Positions 1 through 12,505 of a DNA stretch of 64,000 bases are shown piece after piece. How positions within the stretch are numbered: the stretch's first letter is position 1; every line of letters starts with the position of its first letter. The stretch is from Pollenia angustigena (taxonomy: Eukaryota; Arthropoda; Insecta; Diptera; Polleniidae), in NCBI GenBank assembly GCA_930367215.1, contig OV884060.1, positions 181,733,253 to 181,797,252 of the forward strand. Direction: 5' to 3'. The position numbers and the translations under genes were made by a program. A model generated the notes under the pieces. That model worked only from the letters and a program-made list of their open reading frames with translations. It had not been told where the DNA came from and did no database searches.

Positions 1-1871
1 TGCAAAGGTTTGGTCAGAATATCAGCCAACATAGAATCAGTAGGGCAATATTTATACAATACTTTTCCAGTTTTCAATAAATCACGTACAAAATAATATT
101 TTACATCTATGTGCTTACTTCTTGGTCATATTTTTTCATCTTGTATGATTTTCAAGCAACTCTGATTATCCTCAAATATTATTGGGTTTTGAATATTAAT
201 TTCAAATCCTTTCATCAGTTGAGAAAGCCATAAAAACTCTTGAGACGCCTCCGCAAGAGAAATGAATTCAGCCTCGGTAGATGACAAAGTTACATTTTGT
301 TGTTTTCTGCTGGCATAACTTATTACAGCATCACCAAGCTTAAAAATAAAACCGCTTGTTGATTTGCGGTCATTGAGGTCTCCTGCCCAGTCAGCATCAG
401 CGAAGCCTTTTAAATGCAATTCTGATTTAGAACCTACACTTAACTTCAGGTCCTTAGTACCCTTAAGGTATTTCATAACGCGTTTCAATTCTGTCCAATC
501 GTCGTTGTTAGGATTGTTAATTTTTCTTGACAAAATTGATATGGCAACAGCAATATCCGGACGTGTGTTGTTTGAAATGTATAACATCGAACCAATAGCT
601 TTGCGATATATGTTATTATTGTTAATCATATCATTAGAATTTAATTTCAGATATCCAGGGTACATTGGTATGGATGAAATCTTTGCATCCTGAAGATTAT
701 AGATTTCCAAGATTTTATCAATGTATTCTTCTTGTGATAAATAATAAATTCCACTTTCAAATGTCACCTCAATGCCCAAAAAGAGCCTTAAATCACCTAA
801 ATCCGTGATTTCAAATTGCGATTTTAAAATTTGAATAATATCTTCAACTTCTTCATCATTTTTCGATACGATGACAACATCATCAACGTATATGAGAACG
901 TAAACGATTGAATCTTCACTACCCCTTACGTACAAACAAGGTTCCGTTTTCCCCCTTCTGAATCCCGCATCAATTAATACTTTATTGATGCGGATATTCC
1001 AACAACGAGCGGATTGTTTGAGTCCGTATAAGCTATGATTTAGTTTGCAAACGAAATTTTCCTTTCCGGGCGTAATGTAGCCCTTTGGCTGCTTCATAAA
1101 TATTTCGGCATCTATATCGCCATAAAGGAATGCAGTTTTAATGTCAACGTGCCTTACTTTCATATTATCATAGCTAGCAATTGCCAATAGACATCTAAAT
1201 GTAGCTGGTTTTACAACTGGCGCAAATACCTCGTCATAGCTTTCACCGTATTTTTGAGAAAAACCTCTCGCGACCAGCCTAGCCTTGTACCTCTTCTCGC
1301 CGTTTACTAAGTGTTTAATCTTAAATACCCATTTGCAATCTATTAACTTACAGTTTTTCCTTTCCTTTGAAACCTCTACCAATTCCCACGTGTTGTTGTC
1401 CTGTAGTGCTTTTATTTCCTCTTTCATGGCTTCCGCCCAAAATTTGTTGTCCGGTCTAGATAAAGCATCTTCATAACTTACTGGATCATTCCCATAGCAA
1501 ACTTTATATGCATACTTTTTGGGAGGTACGCCCTTGTTGTTCCTCGAAGACGATCTAAAAGTAACTTGTGAAGACGTTTGCAAATTGGATGATGATGCAA
1601 CTTCTTCTTCAGGCTCAAAACCATAAAAATCATCAGTACTTATATCATTGACGCCATCTTCATCTGCTATTTCAGCCATTACATTATTAGAACATACGTA
1701 TTCGTTGCCACTATCACCACTACCAATAACGACATTTCTGCCACCAACAGCGCCACTTCCACCATTAACAACAGCATTTCCACTAGAATAATTAGCTCCT
1801 CCAGTATCATCATTTAACTCCAAAAACTTCACATCTCGGCTTATGATGATTTTTTCTGTTCCGATGTTCAA
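1..1871 (-). pseudogene. copia reverse transcriptase and RNase H region (3' end off window)
   Basis: A 580-residue open stretch contains the RVT_2 reverse transcriptase: VARGFSQKYG, then VDIKTAFLYGD, and the catalytic YVDDVV motif. The Ty1/copia-type RNase H follows with DADWAGDLNDRKSTSG and LSSTEAEF. The stretch opens at a frameshift, not at an ATG, and closes at a TGA (126-128). Homologous residues continue in the same frame to the window edge (for example KHIDVKYYFVRD, then ADILTKPL), so that stop is a nonsense mutation and the true C-terminus lies outside. Confidence 0.92.
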
Positions 1872-2823
1872 TAACGAAACGCTTTAGACTCCTCCACATA
1901 CCCAACTAATTTGCATTTGATAGATACCTCGTCTAGTTTTCTGCGTTTTTGTTTATTAATTTGAGCGTATGCCACAGCGCCAAAAATTCGAATATGTTTT
2001 AAATTTGGTGGTTTTCCATTCCATAAATCGAACGGTGTTACATTTACCGCAGCAGACAAAATACGGTTTTGAATATAATTTGCATTGTTAACAGCCTCAG
2101 CTCAAAATTTTAAATTCATATCCGCATCAAACAGCATACACCTGGCCATTTCCATTAAGCTTCTATTTTTCCGCTCTGCTACGCCATTCTGCTCAGGAGT
2201 GTAGGGTGCTGTAAGCTGGTGAATGATTCCTTTTTCCTTAAAATATTGCTGATTTGTTTATTAACAAATTCGCCACCGCGATCGGTTCTAAGTATTTTTA
2301 GTCGTTTTCCAAGTTGATTCTCTGATTGCTCAATAAATTGTTTTATTTTTTCATAAGCCATATCTTCTGATGCAAGAAAGAAAACAGTACAGTAACGACT
2401 GTAATCGTCAATGAGCGTTAAGAAATATTTATTACCACCAGGTGTTGTATTTTGCATGGGGCCACATAAGTCGCAGTGTATCAGATCTAAAATTTCCTTA
2501 GACTTAGATGTTGACGCCTTTGGAAATTTATTGCGTGTGAGCTTTCCTTTCAAGCAAACTTCACAATCAGATGAACATTTGCATTTCATTATTTTTATCC
2601 CCTGCACTAATTCCTTAGAAACAGTTACAGCTATGTCCTGAATATTTCTGTGACCTAATCTACGATGCCAAACGTGTATACAGTCGTTCTTACATTCTGA
2701 TACGTCAAAGATTTTTTCCTTCTGGTGGTTTAACACAAATAAATTATTATTCAGATAACCTGTGGCATGAATTTCTCCATTTTTTAGAAATTTTGCAACC
2801 ATTGCCATCAAACTTAACCTCAA
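1868..2823 (-). pseudogene. copia integrase region
   Basis: Encodes the GAG-pre-integrase zinc-binding segment (HRRLGH, then CEVC) followed by the integrase core with the first catalytic Asp in HCDLCGP and the second in LRTDRGGEF, which fits a DDE integrase. The reading frame shifts near 2240, a TGA lies at 2102-2104, and the frame shifts again by one base near 1866 before the RT domain. The pieces are collinear with functional copia elements, so this is decay by point mutation and small indels, not rearrangement. Confidence 0.9.
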
Positions 2824-3808
2824 GGCCTGTATCAGTTAACCGACGAACAGATAAGAGACTTCCATCTAATTCAGGAATGAAGAGAACGTTTTTAACACGA
2901 ATTTCCTTGTTTTCGCAAAATAATTTGCAATCACCCACACCACATACTTTAACCTCAGTACCATTCGCCATATAAACCGTATCTGGCATCTCAGTCAAAT
3001 TCGTAAAATATTTTTCATCACAGCACATGTGGTTTGTTGCTGCAGAATCCACATACCATTCCGAATTTAGTTTTTGTTGCATTACACAAAAACAGACATC
3101 ACTTTCATATTTTACTACATTTTCACGGTTGTTAGCTTTTCTTTTATTTGTGCAGTCTTTTCTCAAATGCCCTGGCTTGCCACACGAGTAACATTTTGGA
3201 ACAAATTTTCCCTTCTTTTGAACTTTAAACGCAAAATCATTATCCTGTTCACACCCAGACTTCCTTTTATATTCCTGGATTAATTTCTCTTTAACAAAAT
3301 CTATTGTCAGATCAGCTTCCAGACGCATTTCTAATGAAGAAATCAAATTGTTGTAGTCGTCGGGCAGTGTGCCAAGCAAAAACGCAACAGTTTTACGCTC
3401 CTCTAAATTTTCACCCAAATCTCGCAAACGGTCCACAATTGATAAGAATTCGTTAATGTGATCATCCATAATTTGGCCTTTCACCAATCTCTTCGATGAC
3501 ATTAACCTAAGTAGGCTCACTTTATTGGTAATGTTTGCTTTTTCGTGGTGTTTCCTTAAAGTTTCTCAAAATTCTTTTGCTGTTTTCGAATGTTTGATTA
3601 AGATCTTCTGCGACTACTCTACAGCAAGACCTATAGCAGCTCTAGCCTTTCCATCTCGTAACAACCATTTCGCATCATGTGCTTGAGAATTATCGCCGAC
3701 AAAAACGTCCCACAACTCCCTTTCCAACAGAAGCAATTCCATGTTGAATTTCCACAAATGGTAATTATTGTTAGACAATTTAGGAAATTGTGCATTTGTT
3801 ACATTCAT
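2783..3808 (-). pseudogene. copia Gag and aspartic protease region
   Basis: Starts at an ATG at 3808-3806 shortly after the primer binding site. Gag would form the particle and bind RNA: a CX2CX4HX4C zinc knuckle (CYSCGKPGHLRKDC) is clear. About 60 residues further comes the protease motif WYVDSAATNHMC, where copia-family proteases have a D-S-G/A active site. Two stops (3614-3616, 3566-3568) interrupt Gag in frame, and the frame is lost near 2790 just after the protease. Family identity is secure. The gene is dead. Confidence 0.9.
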
Positions 3809-3868
3809 TTTACCTCAGCAAAAAAAACTTTCTTTCTTTCCTTTATATGTATAAAAAAACACGCGGGA

Positions 3869-3882
3869 CTGGGCCCATAACC
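3869..3882 (-). other. copia primer binding site (internal tRNA-iMet match)
   Basis: The + strand reads CTGGGCCCATAACC directly beside the LTR end. This equals the anticodon stem-loop of initiator Met tRNA (anticodon CAT), not its 3' end. Drosophila copia is known to prime from a 5' half-molecule of tRNA-iMet, and this site fits that mechanism. Confidence 0.85.
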
Positions 3883-4035
3883 TGTTGTTAAAAATGAGGT
3901 TTTATTGAGAATAACAAAAATAGTATACGTACATTTAAATTCATATTACATACATACATAGTTGTATTAGAACGCAGTAGAGACAGTGATGCAATAATGT
4001 GTATATTAGTTCATAAATATTTTTAACAAAATAAT
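3883..4035 (-). repeat. copia 5' LTR (outer boundary uncertain)
   Basis: Read on the minus strand the LTR ends in AACAACA immediately before the primer binding site, giving the usual CA terminus. An AATAAA signal occurs about 30 bases inside that end. The distal TG end could not be fixed because no second LTR is in the window, so the start given is an estimate. Confidence 0.55.
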
Positions 4036-4154
4036 ATTCAAACATTAAATAAAATGGACCGTACTATCGATTCAAAAAAAAGATTTCACGCATTTTTCTG
4101 AATTTTATGTGTTTTTTTTTTGAAAACTTTCCTATAGCTCTTAAAAAATCACCC
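4036..4154 (+). mobile_element. terminal fragment of a mariner-like element
   Basis: About 119 bp match, inverted, the end of the mariner-like element at 14972-16515 (shared words include ATGGACCGTACTAT and TTTCCTATAGCTCTTAAAA). It ends in AAAAAATCACCC, the presumed terminal inverted repeat. No transposase sequence remains. Confidence 0.7.
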
Positions 4155-5271
4155 ATTCGATTCGTATTTTATCTGAAGTTTCTGAAAATCGGTTATAGCA
4201 AATATTTTTATATGATTTTCTAATTTTTATTTTAAAGCATATTTTATCAATAATTTTAAATAAATTTGTAAATATTTGTTAAGAATAATAAGAATTATTA
4301 ACCAAAAATAACTTAAAAACTTTTATAAATTATTGTTCAACACACACACACACACACAACTATTCTTTTAAACTTAAAAAAAAAACACTAATAAATTTTA
4401 TAACTTTATAACAAAACTTAGAAAATATTCTTTAAAACATTGTTTTTCGCTCTCTCTCGCTTAAAAAGGATTAAATGTGAATATTCTATAATTGATTTTA
4501 ACTTTCAGTTACAAACACAAACAATTCAATTAAATATTTTAAGGTTGAGATAGAAACTTGACGAACATGTTGGCTGTGCTCTGTTGTTGACGCAAATATC
4601 CCGTGAGGATTTAAACTGTTAAAAATGGAATACAAGAAAATACAAACTAAAAAAAAAAAAAAAAATGTAAAAGAATTTATTTTTCCAGTTAAAATTTCTT
4701 AAAAAAAACTTTTTCACTTTTCGAACACAAACGCAGGCATCCTTAAGAAAATGTGACAAGGATGGAAAGACAGACGGACAGACAGACAGACACTTTGTTT
4801 TTAAGACAGTAAATTAGACAACGAGTTAGTTGGTTGTTTGGTGAGAGTTAAATAATTTTCAATGGCATGCCAACATCCTTTTGAAAAGGAGAAGGAATAC
4901 AAATTCAAGGACTTTTTAAAAATTTATTAAATACAAAAAACCATAAAGCAGTAGGAAAAACAGAATTTTTATGTTGTTTTTAAACAAATGAACTTACAAG
5001 TAAAAACAATGGAAAATTCTTTATCAAATAAGTTTTAACTGTTTATTTCCGATCAAAACAGTTGTTGCGAACATTCAAGGCGACAAATATTGTCAGTCAC
5101 ATAAAACAGTTAAACAGTGTGATTATAAAAGGAAACTGTGTTCTGGTACTGATGTTATAAAACTAACAACATTTAAAAAAATTTCTGGTTAATTTTGTTA
5201 TTTAACAGCTGTCAATTGAAATATTTTTCATAATTATAAAAAGTGTGTTATTTTTTTAAGAAATTTTGCTT
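4155..5271. other. AT-rich DNA without recognisable genes
   Basis: No credible coding region. It holds a CA dinucleotide run at about 4341-4359, an A run near 4650 and an AGACGGACAGACAG stretch at about 4770-4790. The last resembles the conserved GACGGACAGACGG segment of DINE-1-like repeats and may be a scrap of one. Confidence 0.6.
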
Positions 5272-5614
5272 ATGGCCATTTTCTCATTAGGCGATTATCT
5301 TTTTTCCCAACGAAAAACTGCACATTAAAGAAACTTGGTTTTCACAATGTCTCATTTGCTTCGATTTAATCGGAAAGCTAACCGGCACTCATCTGCCAAT
5401 TATTTATTTTCCTTTTATTTGCCGTACAGATAAATTCAATCAGCTGACTCCCATCTTTTACATGTATTTTGAGTGGCGTTGCCAGCTGAAAACTTTGTTT
5501 TTTGTCGTTATATTGAGAAACCCAAAATCGTTAACGGACAGTTTATCGGTCCAATAAATTTATGTTGACATTAAGTAACAGACAGTTTGTCGATACATTG
5601 AGAAAATGGCCATT
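5272..5614. mobile_element. inverted-repeat (MITE-like) unit
   Basis: ATGGCCATTTTCTCA at the left recurs inverted (TGAGAAAATGGCCAT) at the right, about 340 bp apart, with no ORF between. The superfamily is unknown because no clear target duplication is visible. Confidence 0.5.
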
Positions 5615-5615
5615 A

Positions 5616-5704
5616 GTCTTTCAGAAAGTCTTAATTTATTGGTGAGAGGGGAAGAGAACATGCTGTTATTCTCACCCCTCTCACCAATAAACTCACATTT
5701 TCAA
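5616..5704. repeat. partial copy of the CTTTCAGAAAG foldback MITE family
   Basis: A palindrome with arms around TTTATTGGTGAGAGG and CCTCTCACCAATAAAC. The same core occurs at 8617, 20640, 53098 and 53513 inside longer copies whose ends read AGTCTGGGTTCACACTA, so this is an internal fragment of that family. Confidence 0.6.
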
Positions 5705-5722
5705 AAAGAAAAAATTTCATAC

Positions 5723-5847
5723 AGCCCAATTATGAATAAAAATTCCCCGGGAGTTTTCTCCCTTCTCCCATTTTTCCTATGTTAATTCAGTTGTAAAAAT
5801 GGGAAAAGAGAAAAAACTCCCGGGGAATTTGTATTCATAATTGGGCT
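5723..5847. mobile_element. 125-bp palindromic MITE
   Basis: Arms of roughly 50 bp begin AGCCCAATTATGAATA and are nearly perfect inverted copies, each containing TTCCCCGGGAGTTTT. Nothing is encoded. It would fold into one long hairpin. Confidence 0.7.
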
Positions 5848-6959
5848 AATAGTCTAAACCTAGACTTACTAAACAGTTAAATTCCCAGCTGTTCTGATGT
5901 TCTTTTCTCTAACAGCTCAAACACATTCAGCGCGTCAAGCGTTTTCTTTTTGTAAAGAATTCTCATGCTGATACAAAATCTATGAAGCAAAAACCCAAAT
6001 ATCTCAAAGTCAACGCTTTGAGCATGGAACAACGGATTTTAAAAGCGCTTTTACCCTGCAGTCACACGATCAAGTTTTTCTTGATAGTCTGGCTGTTTTC
6101 CTTAACGTGTGTTCACAATGTATCAATACCGTGTTGATGCATTGTGTACTTAAATTTTTACCTACATTGTATTTTATATCAATATGTTTTGCATTTACAT
6201 TATTTTAACTGCTTTATTTGCTTTTCTGTGCGCAGTGACAACTACAAAATTGTATTCTGGAACTAAATGCATTGTCAAAATGTTTATGGTTGCATTTAAG
6301 AACACGTTGCCATGTATTACTACAATTCAATAGGCGTTTAGGAAAACAGTCTCTTTTACATTATACTGTTTGTCAAAATTTCCAAAAATTTAAAGCTGCG
6401 ACGTAGGCTGCACCCAATTTTTAGGCAATTTGCTTACAAGTTGTTATCAAAAAAGACAAACGTAATCAGCTGTTGAATTGAACGTTAAATTGCCAAACAA
6501 ATGAAAAGTTAAAATTGAGCGCAATCTCGTGGTCTCGGGTCTGTAAGTGACTGTTTATACATAATTTGAGCGTAAAAGTGTGTCAACGTCGGCTTTTTAT
6601 TTAACCCATTTCTTACCGCCGTGTGTTTGAACACACGTTTATAATTTCTTAACTTTGAGGAATTATAAATCACAGATAAGAATAAAAAACTTAATGTGTA
6701 TGGCGTGTATATTAAAGTTTGGTGTCTTACCAACAAAAAAAATATTTTTGAAAATTTTTGCAAGCTTCCCCCCTTTCACAAGAGGGGGTTTAAAAAGTGT
6801 CTAACAATAGGCTCTTTTTAAATCAATTATATTATATATATAAAATAATCTGAATTATTATATATGTATTGCCGTGTGTTACGATATCTCCAAAAAGCAA
6901 CCTAAGGCCATTTGCCCATCAAACTGGTTAATATATGTGCCGCTAGGCGGACGTAAATA
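5848..6959. other. AT-rich DNA without recognisable genes
   Basis: No supported gene. A perfect short palindrome CGTGTGTTTGAACACACG lies at about 6620. It is similar to the ends of the inverted-repeat unit at 6960-8432 and may be an older terminus of the same family. Confidence 0.5.
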
Positions 6960-8432
6960 CCAGCGTGTGTTTCCCCACACGTTGGTACTGAAAGTGAGAT
7001 TGATTCGACAAAGATTTTCTTATATTTTCTTTGTGTGACTGCATTTTATGTTGTTTTTTTTTCCAATTGTCCTTAATACTTATTCTTTTAATTTGAAATT
7101 GAAGGGAACAAAATATTGTAATTAAAAATTTTATTTTATTTCCATTGAAGAAATTAAGGCGTTATTAGCTTGACAAAAATAACATTCTTAAATTCATCAC
7201 TCTGGCCAAAGAAACAACTACAGCAATTAAAATTATTTAATTTGTTTTGTAATTAAGAGTCAGATTGGCTAAAATGTCACGCGAAGAGTACCCTACTGGA
7301 GCGATGATGAACATGAACAATAAGGTGAAAGAGCGTTCGCGTTTGAAACTGCTTTTTATTTGTCCCCCGATATTACTGTCGGTGATTGGGATACGTGAAA
7401 AACAATCCGTTTCGGATATAAACTGTGGGCGATTTGCTTGAACATTGGCTACATGTTTACTTTTGTTCCATACTCGTGTATCCGTTTTTTTCAATAAAAG
7501 TTTTAGACTCGACGCATCCTCCATAATAGAACTATTTTCACATTGTGAACATAAAATGCAAAGCAATTCTAGTTTGTCATTTTTTGTTTACCTCCCATTA
7601 CTTGCTGTACTTGTTGAAAGGGAGAGGATTCCGCGCAAGCGGCACTGTTCGACCCAACCAGGGTACCGGCGCCTCTTCAAAATTGGTAAAAAAAAAAGCC
7701 TTGAAAAAGTACAATTCCCGACTTTGCATTCGATATACGAAATAACGTTCTGGTAATTCGTTGCACGGACAATTCTAAAGCTACACTCGCAAATAATTAT
7801 TACGCAATCGATCCAGTAGTAGCAGTTCGTGTTCGTGTTTAACAGCCCCTCGTTATCAAAAATTACAACGGGCATATGGGTGGCGTGGATTGCAATGCGG
7901 TTGCCAATTACTCTATCGTCATTCGTAGCAAAAAGTGATAGTAGCCGTTCTAAGTCTTATGCATTTGTAGCGCTGTGGTCAATTCGTGGAAACTGCATTT
8001 CTTCATAGTAGCTTCGCAAAACGCGAATCCTATCTTACAGTTTGACTTCAATAACTCGGTGTCCAAGTCTCTGCTGCTTTCGTCGGAGGATGCAATAGAC
8101 GGAATCGAACCTTCGCCTACAGAGGATTCATTCACTAATTGTTAGCAACAAAACTTTTCGATGGTAGACAGCTTGCTCGTTCCTTTCAAAAGCACCAGTC
8201 GTCGCCGTTGCGTTATGTGTACAGCAAAAGTTACCATATTTTAGTGTGAGAAGTGCAACGTCCACATACACCTATAAAATTGTTCCACAAAGTCAAACAA
8301 TTTTATTTACAACACCGTTCCACACGTTCAAGGAATAAGTACCATAAAAAACATAAATAAATAAACAAATTTGTACACAACAAAAGATTGCAAAACACTT
8401 AACAGTACCAGCGTGTGGTCAAACACACGGCA
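6960..8432 (-). mobile_element. candidate inverted-repeat transposon with decayed ORF remnants
   Basis: The segment CCAGCGTGTGTTTCCCCACA at the left recurs inverted at the right (GTACCAGCGTGTGG, CAAACACACGG), about 33 positions long and imperfect. Between them the minus strand has three open stretches (8135-7950, 7875-7588, 7566-7237), in different frames. The first contains an acidic, Ser-rich segment (SVGEGSIPSIASSDESSRD). None is recognised. GC content is higher than in the flanks, which fits a decayed coding region of a DNA transposon. Superfamily is not assigned. Confidence 0.4.
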
Positions 8433-8682
8433 ATTTTCGGAAAAACTACTCGTCGGAAAAAAAATTTTTTTTCAGAAAATGTTAAAAATGGTATTATAAG
8501 ACGTTCCTGATATTTTCAACAAAAAATTTCAACGTTTAAATTTTTGGAAATTAACCGTTTAATCTTGTATTCACAAATTAAGTAAGGAATTTCGTCATCC
8601 AGACTTGTTGCAATTCTGGAGTTTATTGGTGAGAGAGGTGAGAAGATTGGGCAATGTACTCAGTTTCATGTACTCTGCATTT

Positions 8683-9070
8683 ATCCCAGCGGGAAAATGG
8701 AATTAATAGGAATCGAGAAAGTAATACATATCTTGTATAATATTTGATTCCAGAATTCATTATTCTTAACACAGACCATGTCCTAGGATTGTAATAAATT
8801 ATTTTAATGTATACTGGGAATGACTTAAATAATTCTAAAAAAAAGAGATAATTGTCACGAAGAGAAGAAAAAGCACGAAACATTTTTACGAACAGAAACA
8901 ATACATTCCTTTTTCTGCAAATGTGAGAAAATACGTGGTAATCAAACCATAATTATTGTGTCAATAGAATTACCTTCTCGATTCCCATGAATGCATTATT
9001 ATTCTTTCGAAAAAAACACATTATTTTTTTAGTTATTTATGTAATCAATTCCTTATTTTCCCGCTGGGAT
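8683..9070. mobile_element. MITE with ATCCCAGCGGGAAAAT termini
   Basis: A 16-bp perfect terminal inverted repeat, ATCCCAGCGGGAAAAT, with looser similarity extending to GGAATT, encloses 388 bp without coding capacity. No target duplication can be seen. Confidence 0.65.
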
Positions 9071-9580
9071 GTTTTGTTTTGTTATTCTCTAACATGAGGT
9101 TGGCTTGAGGTGTATTTGCTTTTACATCATTGGTGTCCAGCCCATACCACAATTGTGGAAATCAATTCACACACATTTTTCACACGCATTCTTTCGCTCT
9201 TTCATTTAGTCCACGAGAGTACACAATTCAGTCGTCGATTACCAAGCGACGAGTGCACATGCGGCGGATGCTTACATACTTTTTGTATTTTTATTAAGAA
9301 TATTTGTCTCTTTATTCACTAATACTAATAAAAAGCAATACAACCACGATTAAAATTTTGGACGTCACTGTTTTACATGTATATTCATAATAGCATCAAT
9401 CTCACAAATTTTAACATAATGAAGTTCTGAGTATTAACTATGATAAATAATTTTCTATTGGGGAATCCACAAGTCATATGTCTTAAAATAATAACATGAA
9501 AAAATACGACTGTTGTGAACAACCCCTCATTATTTAGTGTGCTATTTTGAATTTAAATCAGCTGATTTAAATCAAATATA
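9071..9580. other. no gene seen
   Basis: AT-rich sequence. The ORFs here are short and unlike any family I recognise. Confidence 0.5.
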
Positions 9581-9728
9581 GGCCCCTATTACGGTTTACA
9601 ACTCAACTCAGTTGAGTGGTAATAAATACAACTGGTTGTGATCAGTTGTAATTTTTGTTATCTTCTTGTACACCGCAATTAAGCAAAGTTGTAAACCATG
9701 AGTTGAGTTGTGAACTGTAATAGGGGCC
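9581..9728. mobile_element. 148-bp foldback MITE
   Basis: Begins GGCCCCTATTACGGTTTACA and ends with the near-inverse, followed internally by inverted ACTCAACTCA words. A partial copy of the same end (CGCCTATTACGGTTTACAAC) occurs at about 10219-10262. Confidence 0.7.
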
Positions 9729-12220
9729 ATAAAAAAAATAAATATTTACCTAAAATAAAAATATTGTTTAATTATTTTATTAAATATCAAAAATAAATTT
9801 TATTTTGTTTGCTTACCAAACATTAAAGTCCTTATCCGATCTAATTTGATGCCGCAAGTGATTTGTTGCAAAAATTGCTAGCCGCAGGTTTAATACGGAT
9901 GTTAGCCGGATAAAACTATACCACCAACGGCGACAGCTACAAAAACTAACGCGTCACGGTTCAGCCGCCCAGCGCTGGTCTCTTCTGATTAATTACAACA
10001 GCACAATAAACATAGCAAGCAAAGTTGTTTTAATTTTAGACACTTTTTGTTTACAAAGCAACAACAATATTTTTAAACCATTGTAAAATGTTAGAACATT
10101 ATGACAATATAACATGATAGCACACCTTGTGAATACCCCATATATATCTGTGGTTATAGGGAAAAAGTGCTTAAGTCTAGTTTTTTAGTTTTTCTAATAT
10201 TCCTTCTCAGTGGTTATAGGCGCCTATTACGGTTTACAACTCAAATTTGATTCAAATTTGTACAGCCTAAACGCCTGAAGCTAAAAAGTTGAAATGTAAA
10301 CTGGACATGGTCTCTTGCCAAATCGATCAATTAAGACAGGATTTTTGGAAATTCAAATGTTTAGGGGATAAAAAGGCGTAAAACGTGTAAATTCGCTAAT
10401 CTCATACCTTCTTAACTAAAAGAGATACAAAAAACAATAATTAACGTTGTTCATTAAAAAAAAACGGGTTAAATCTGTATGTTGGAACTTTTTTGTCACC
10501 CCATCTATCTTTTAAACCAATTAACATAGAAAAGAAATTATAACATATTCGGAACTTATCTAAAAAGTACAAATATAAATTTGGTACTTCTACAAACGTT
10601 TAAGGGCTAAAAATCATACCTATTTTGGTATTTTTTTACAACAAATTTTTCTCCATTCATTGACGTATTAAATTATGGGCTCCCACTACCATTTTGAAGT
10701 TGTTGATACTTCAATGGGGAGAAAAAAGTATTAAAAAGGGAAATTACGGGAATTAATTATCTCTTCTATTCTACAGGTACTTTTTGAATTTTTCTTTAAT
10801 ATTGAACTTATTGTCAATAAATCTAGGGAAGTTAAACTTTCTTTTTGGTTAAAAATGTGTGTAAACCAGCAAATATATAAATCAGTTAACATATAAAACA
10901 TCTCTAAACGAAAAAAACTGTGCGTTTAAACTACCTTATGAACTTGACAACATATATCCGAAGTGTTGCCACAATATTATATTTTAAACTGCATAAAATA
11001 TATGGGACACTGATTTACAGCTGTTGAGTTTTAATAAAATATAAATGTAAGTTTAGCTTAAGTAAACCAGCGTTTAAACATCTACTTATTTAGTAGCCAT
11101 TAGAAACCTAAAACTAGGGCGCAGGGTTCTGAATAAATGAGAACGTATAAGGTGAAAACTGTTGGTACATGTTGTTTACATCTTGAAATATATGGACATG
11201 TTTCGATGTAAAAATCGCAAAACGCCAGATTTAATTTTCGATGTTCTTAAACTTTAGCGTTGTGCTTGTGATCTGCTATAGTTTCTTAAAAATTCTCTAG
11301 TTCCCTTAAGCAGACTTTTGCGATCTTAAGCAGCCAAGCTTCTTGCGATTTACAAAACGCCTTTTATGCGATTTCATATCAGAATGTTAATTTGCGATTT
11401 TTAGAACATGCCCGATAAACTAAGGCACAAAAATATGTCCGCGAAAGAAATGGAGATGCTAACGAGGTGACGGATTAAGTCCTTGTAGAAATATATCTTA
11501 AATATTATTTCAAAAGACATGTTTTTTAATTACATTTTTGTTCAAAATTTAAAAGGATTTCCTTATTCACCACCAGTCATGACAGGTAACATTTTAAATA
11601 TTCATTTCTTATATCATCAGTTTTAATCTGTCTTTCTACATTTATTCGTTTGTCTGTCCATTCTGTTTTATTTCCTTTGTGTTAGTACTGTCTGTCGGTG
11701 TTATTATTGGTTGTGTGCTATTTTTTTTTTCTTTTAAATTGCTTTTTTGTTTTTTTTTTATTCTTAAAAAATAACAAATCTTTTTTGCCTGAAACCTGTC
11801 GTCGTCTCTTCTTAAGAGTTAAATGTGCTAGATGATTTTGTAAAGCATAACTTAAGGCTGGTATAAACCACCGGATGTTGTTTCAAAATTACCATTGCAA
11901 TCTTGGGTATAAGTTTGTGTGTATACAAATACACTCACGTTTTTTCATCTCTCCCTTTCTCTCTTTTAAATAGCAAACCAACAGTTTGCATTTCCTGTCA
12001 TTTTGCTTTTCGGAGTGATGACAGGTTTTCAAGAAAATTATACGTTTTGATTGCTGTTTGGAAATAAAAATGTATGAGGAATATAATTGGCATTATCAGT
12101 TGTCTCAAAGACATATACATGGATATTTTGCAAAATTGCAAATTATTTTAGGTTTCGTTTGTAAATTTGCAAGAGGTTCCCAAATTTCGCTTGGTTAAGG
12201 GGCTGAAGAAGTTTGAAATC
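9729..12220. other. dispersed repeats, no gene
   Basis: Contains a partial MITE end at 10219-10262, a segment at about 10600-10830 that recurs diverged at 18895-19215 (shared words include ATTAAATTATGGGCTCC and GGTACTTTTTGAATTTT), and an imperfect inverted repeat at about 11194-11415 built around AAAAATCGCAAA. A small higher-GC patch lies near 9890-9980. No coding region is supported. Confidence 0.5.
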
Positions 12221-12224
12221 CATT

Positions 12225-12505
12225 GAAAAATATTGTTCAGAGATTAAGCTTACTTATTGGTTTAATGGCCATGCCAATAAACGGAATCGCCGAATTTAAA
12301 GTGATGAATTATCACTACATCCAAGTAAACTTGCTGTTTAGTTCAGTTAATGGGCTGGTGTCTCTACAAATAACGATGGTCAGAACGTTACACTTTACGG
12401 TGAACGGCATAGAGACATGCTTAAAATCTTTTTGTACCTTTATTAGCTCGCATTAACATTGATGACACGAGGTTCCAACAGGACTGAGCCACATGCCAGA
12501 CAGCG
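12225..12505 (+). pseudogene. mariner-like transposase fragment
   Basis: One frame reads LTYWFNGHANK, then NNDGQNVTLYGERHRDML, then GSNRTEPHA after a shift. These align in order with the central part of mariner-like transposases of the HTH (DUF4817) type seen elsewhere in this window, covering the second catalytic region through the FQQDGATCH segment. Stops and shifts make it non-functional. No terminal repeats were found. Confidence 0.75.

Larger units (their letters stand above)
1..4035 (-). mobile_element. Ty1/copia LTR retrotransposon, degenerate, truncated by window edge
   Basis: The minus strand carries Gag, protease, integrase, reverse transcriptase and RNase H in the copia order (integrase before RT), ending in the 5' LTR near 3883-4035. 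The 3' end and 3' LTR lie outside the window. The coding region is broken by in-frame stops at 3614-3616 (TAG), 3566-3568, 2102-2104 and 126-128 (TGA) and by frameshifts near 2790, 2240 and 1866, so this copy cannot make a polyprotein. The upstream LTR boundary is not resolved because a mariner-like fragment follows at about 4036. Confidence 0.93.

Noticed and set aside
5272..5614. Virus-like or LTR ends from TGGCCATTTTCTCA repeats
   Set aside because: The repeats are inverted, not direct, and only about 15 bp long. A MITE is the simpler reading.
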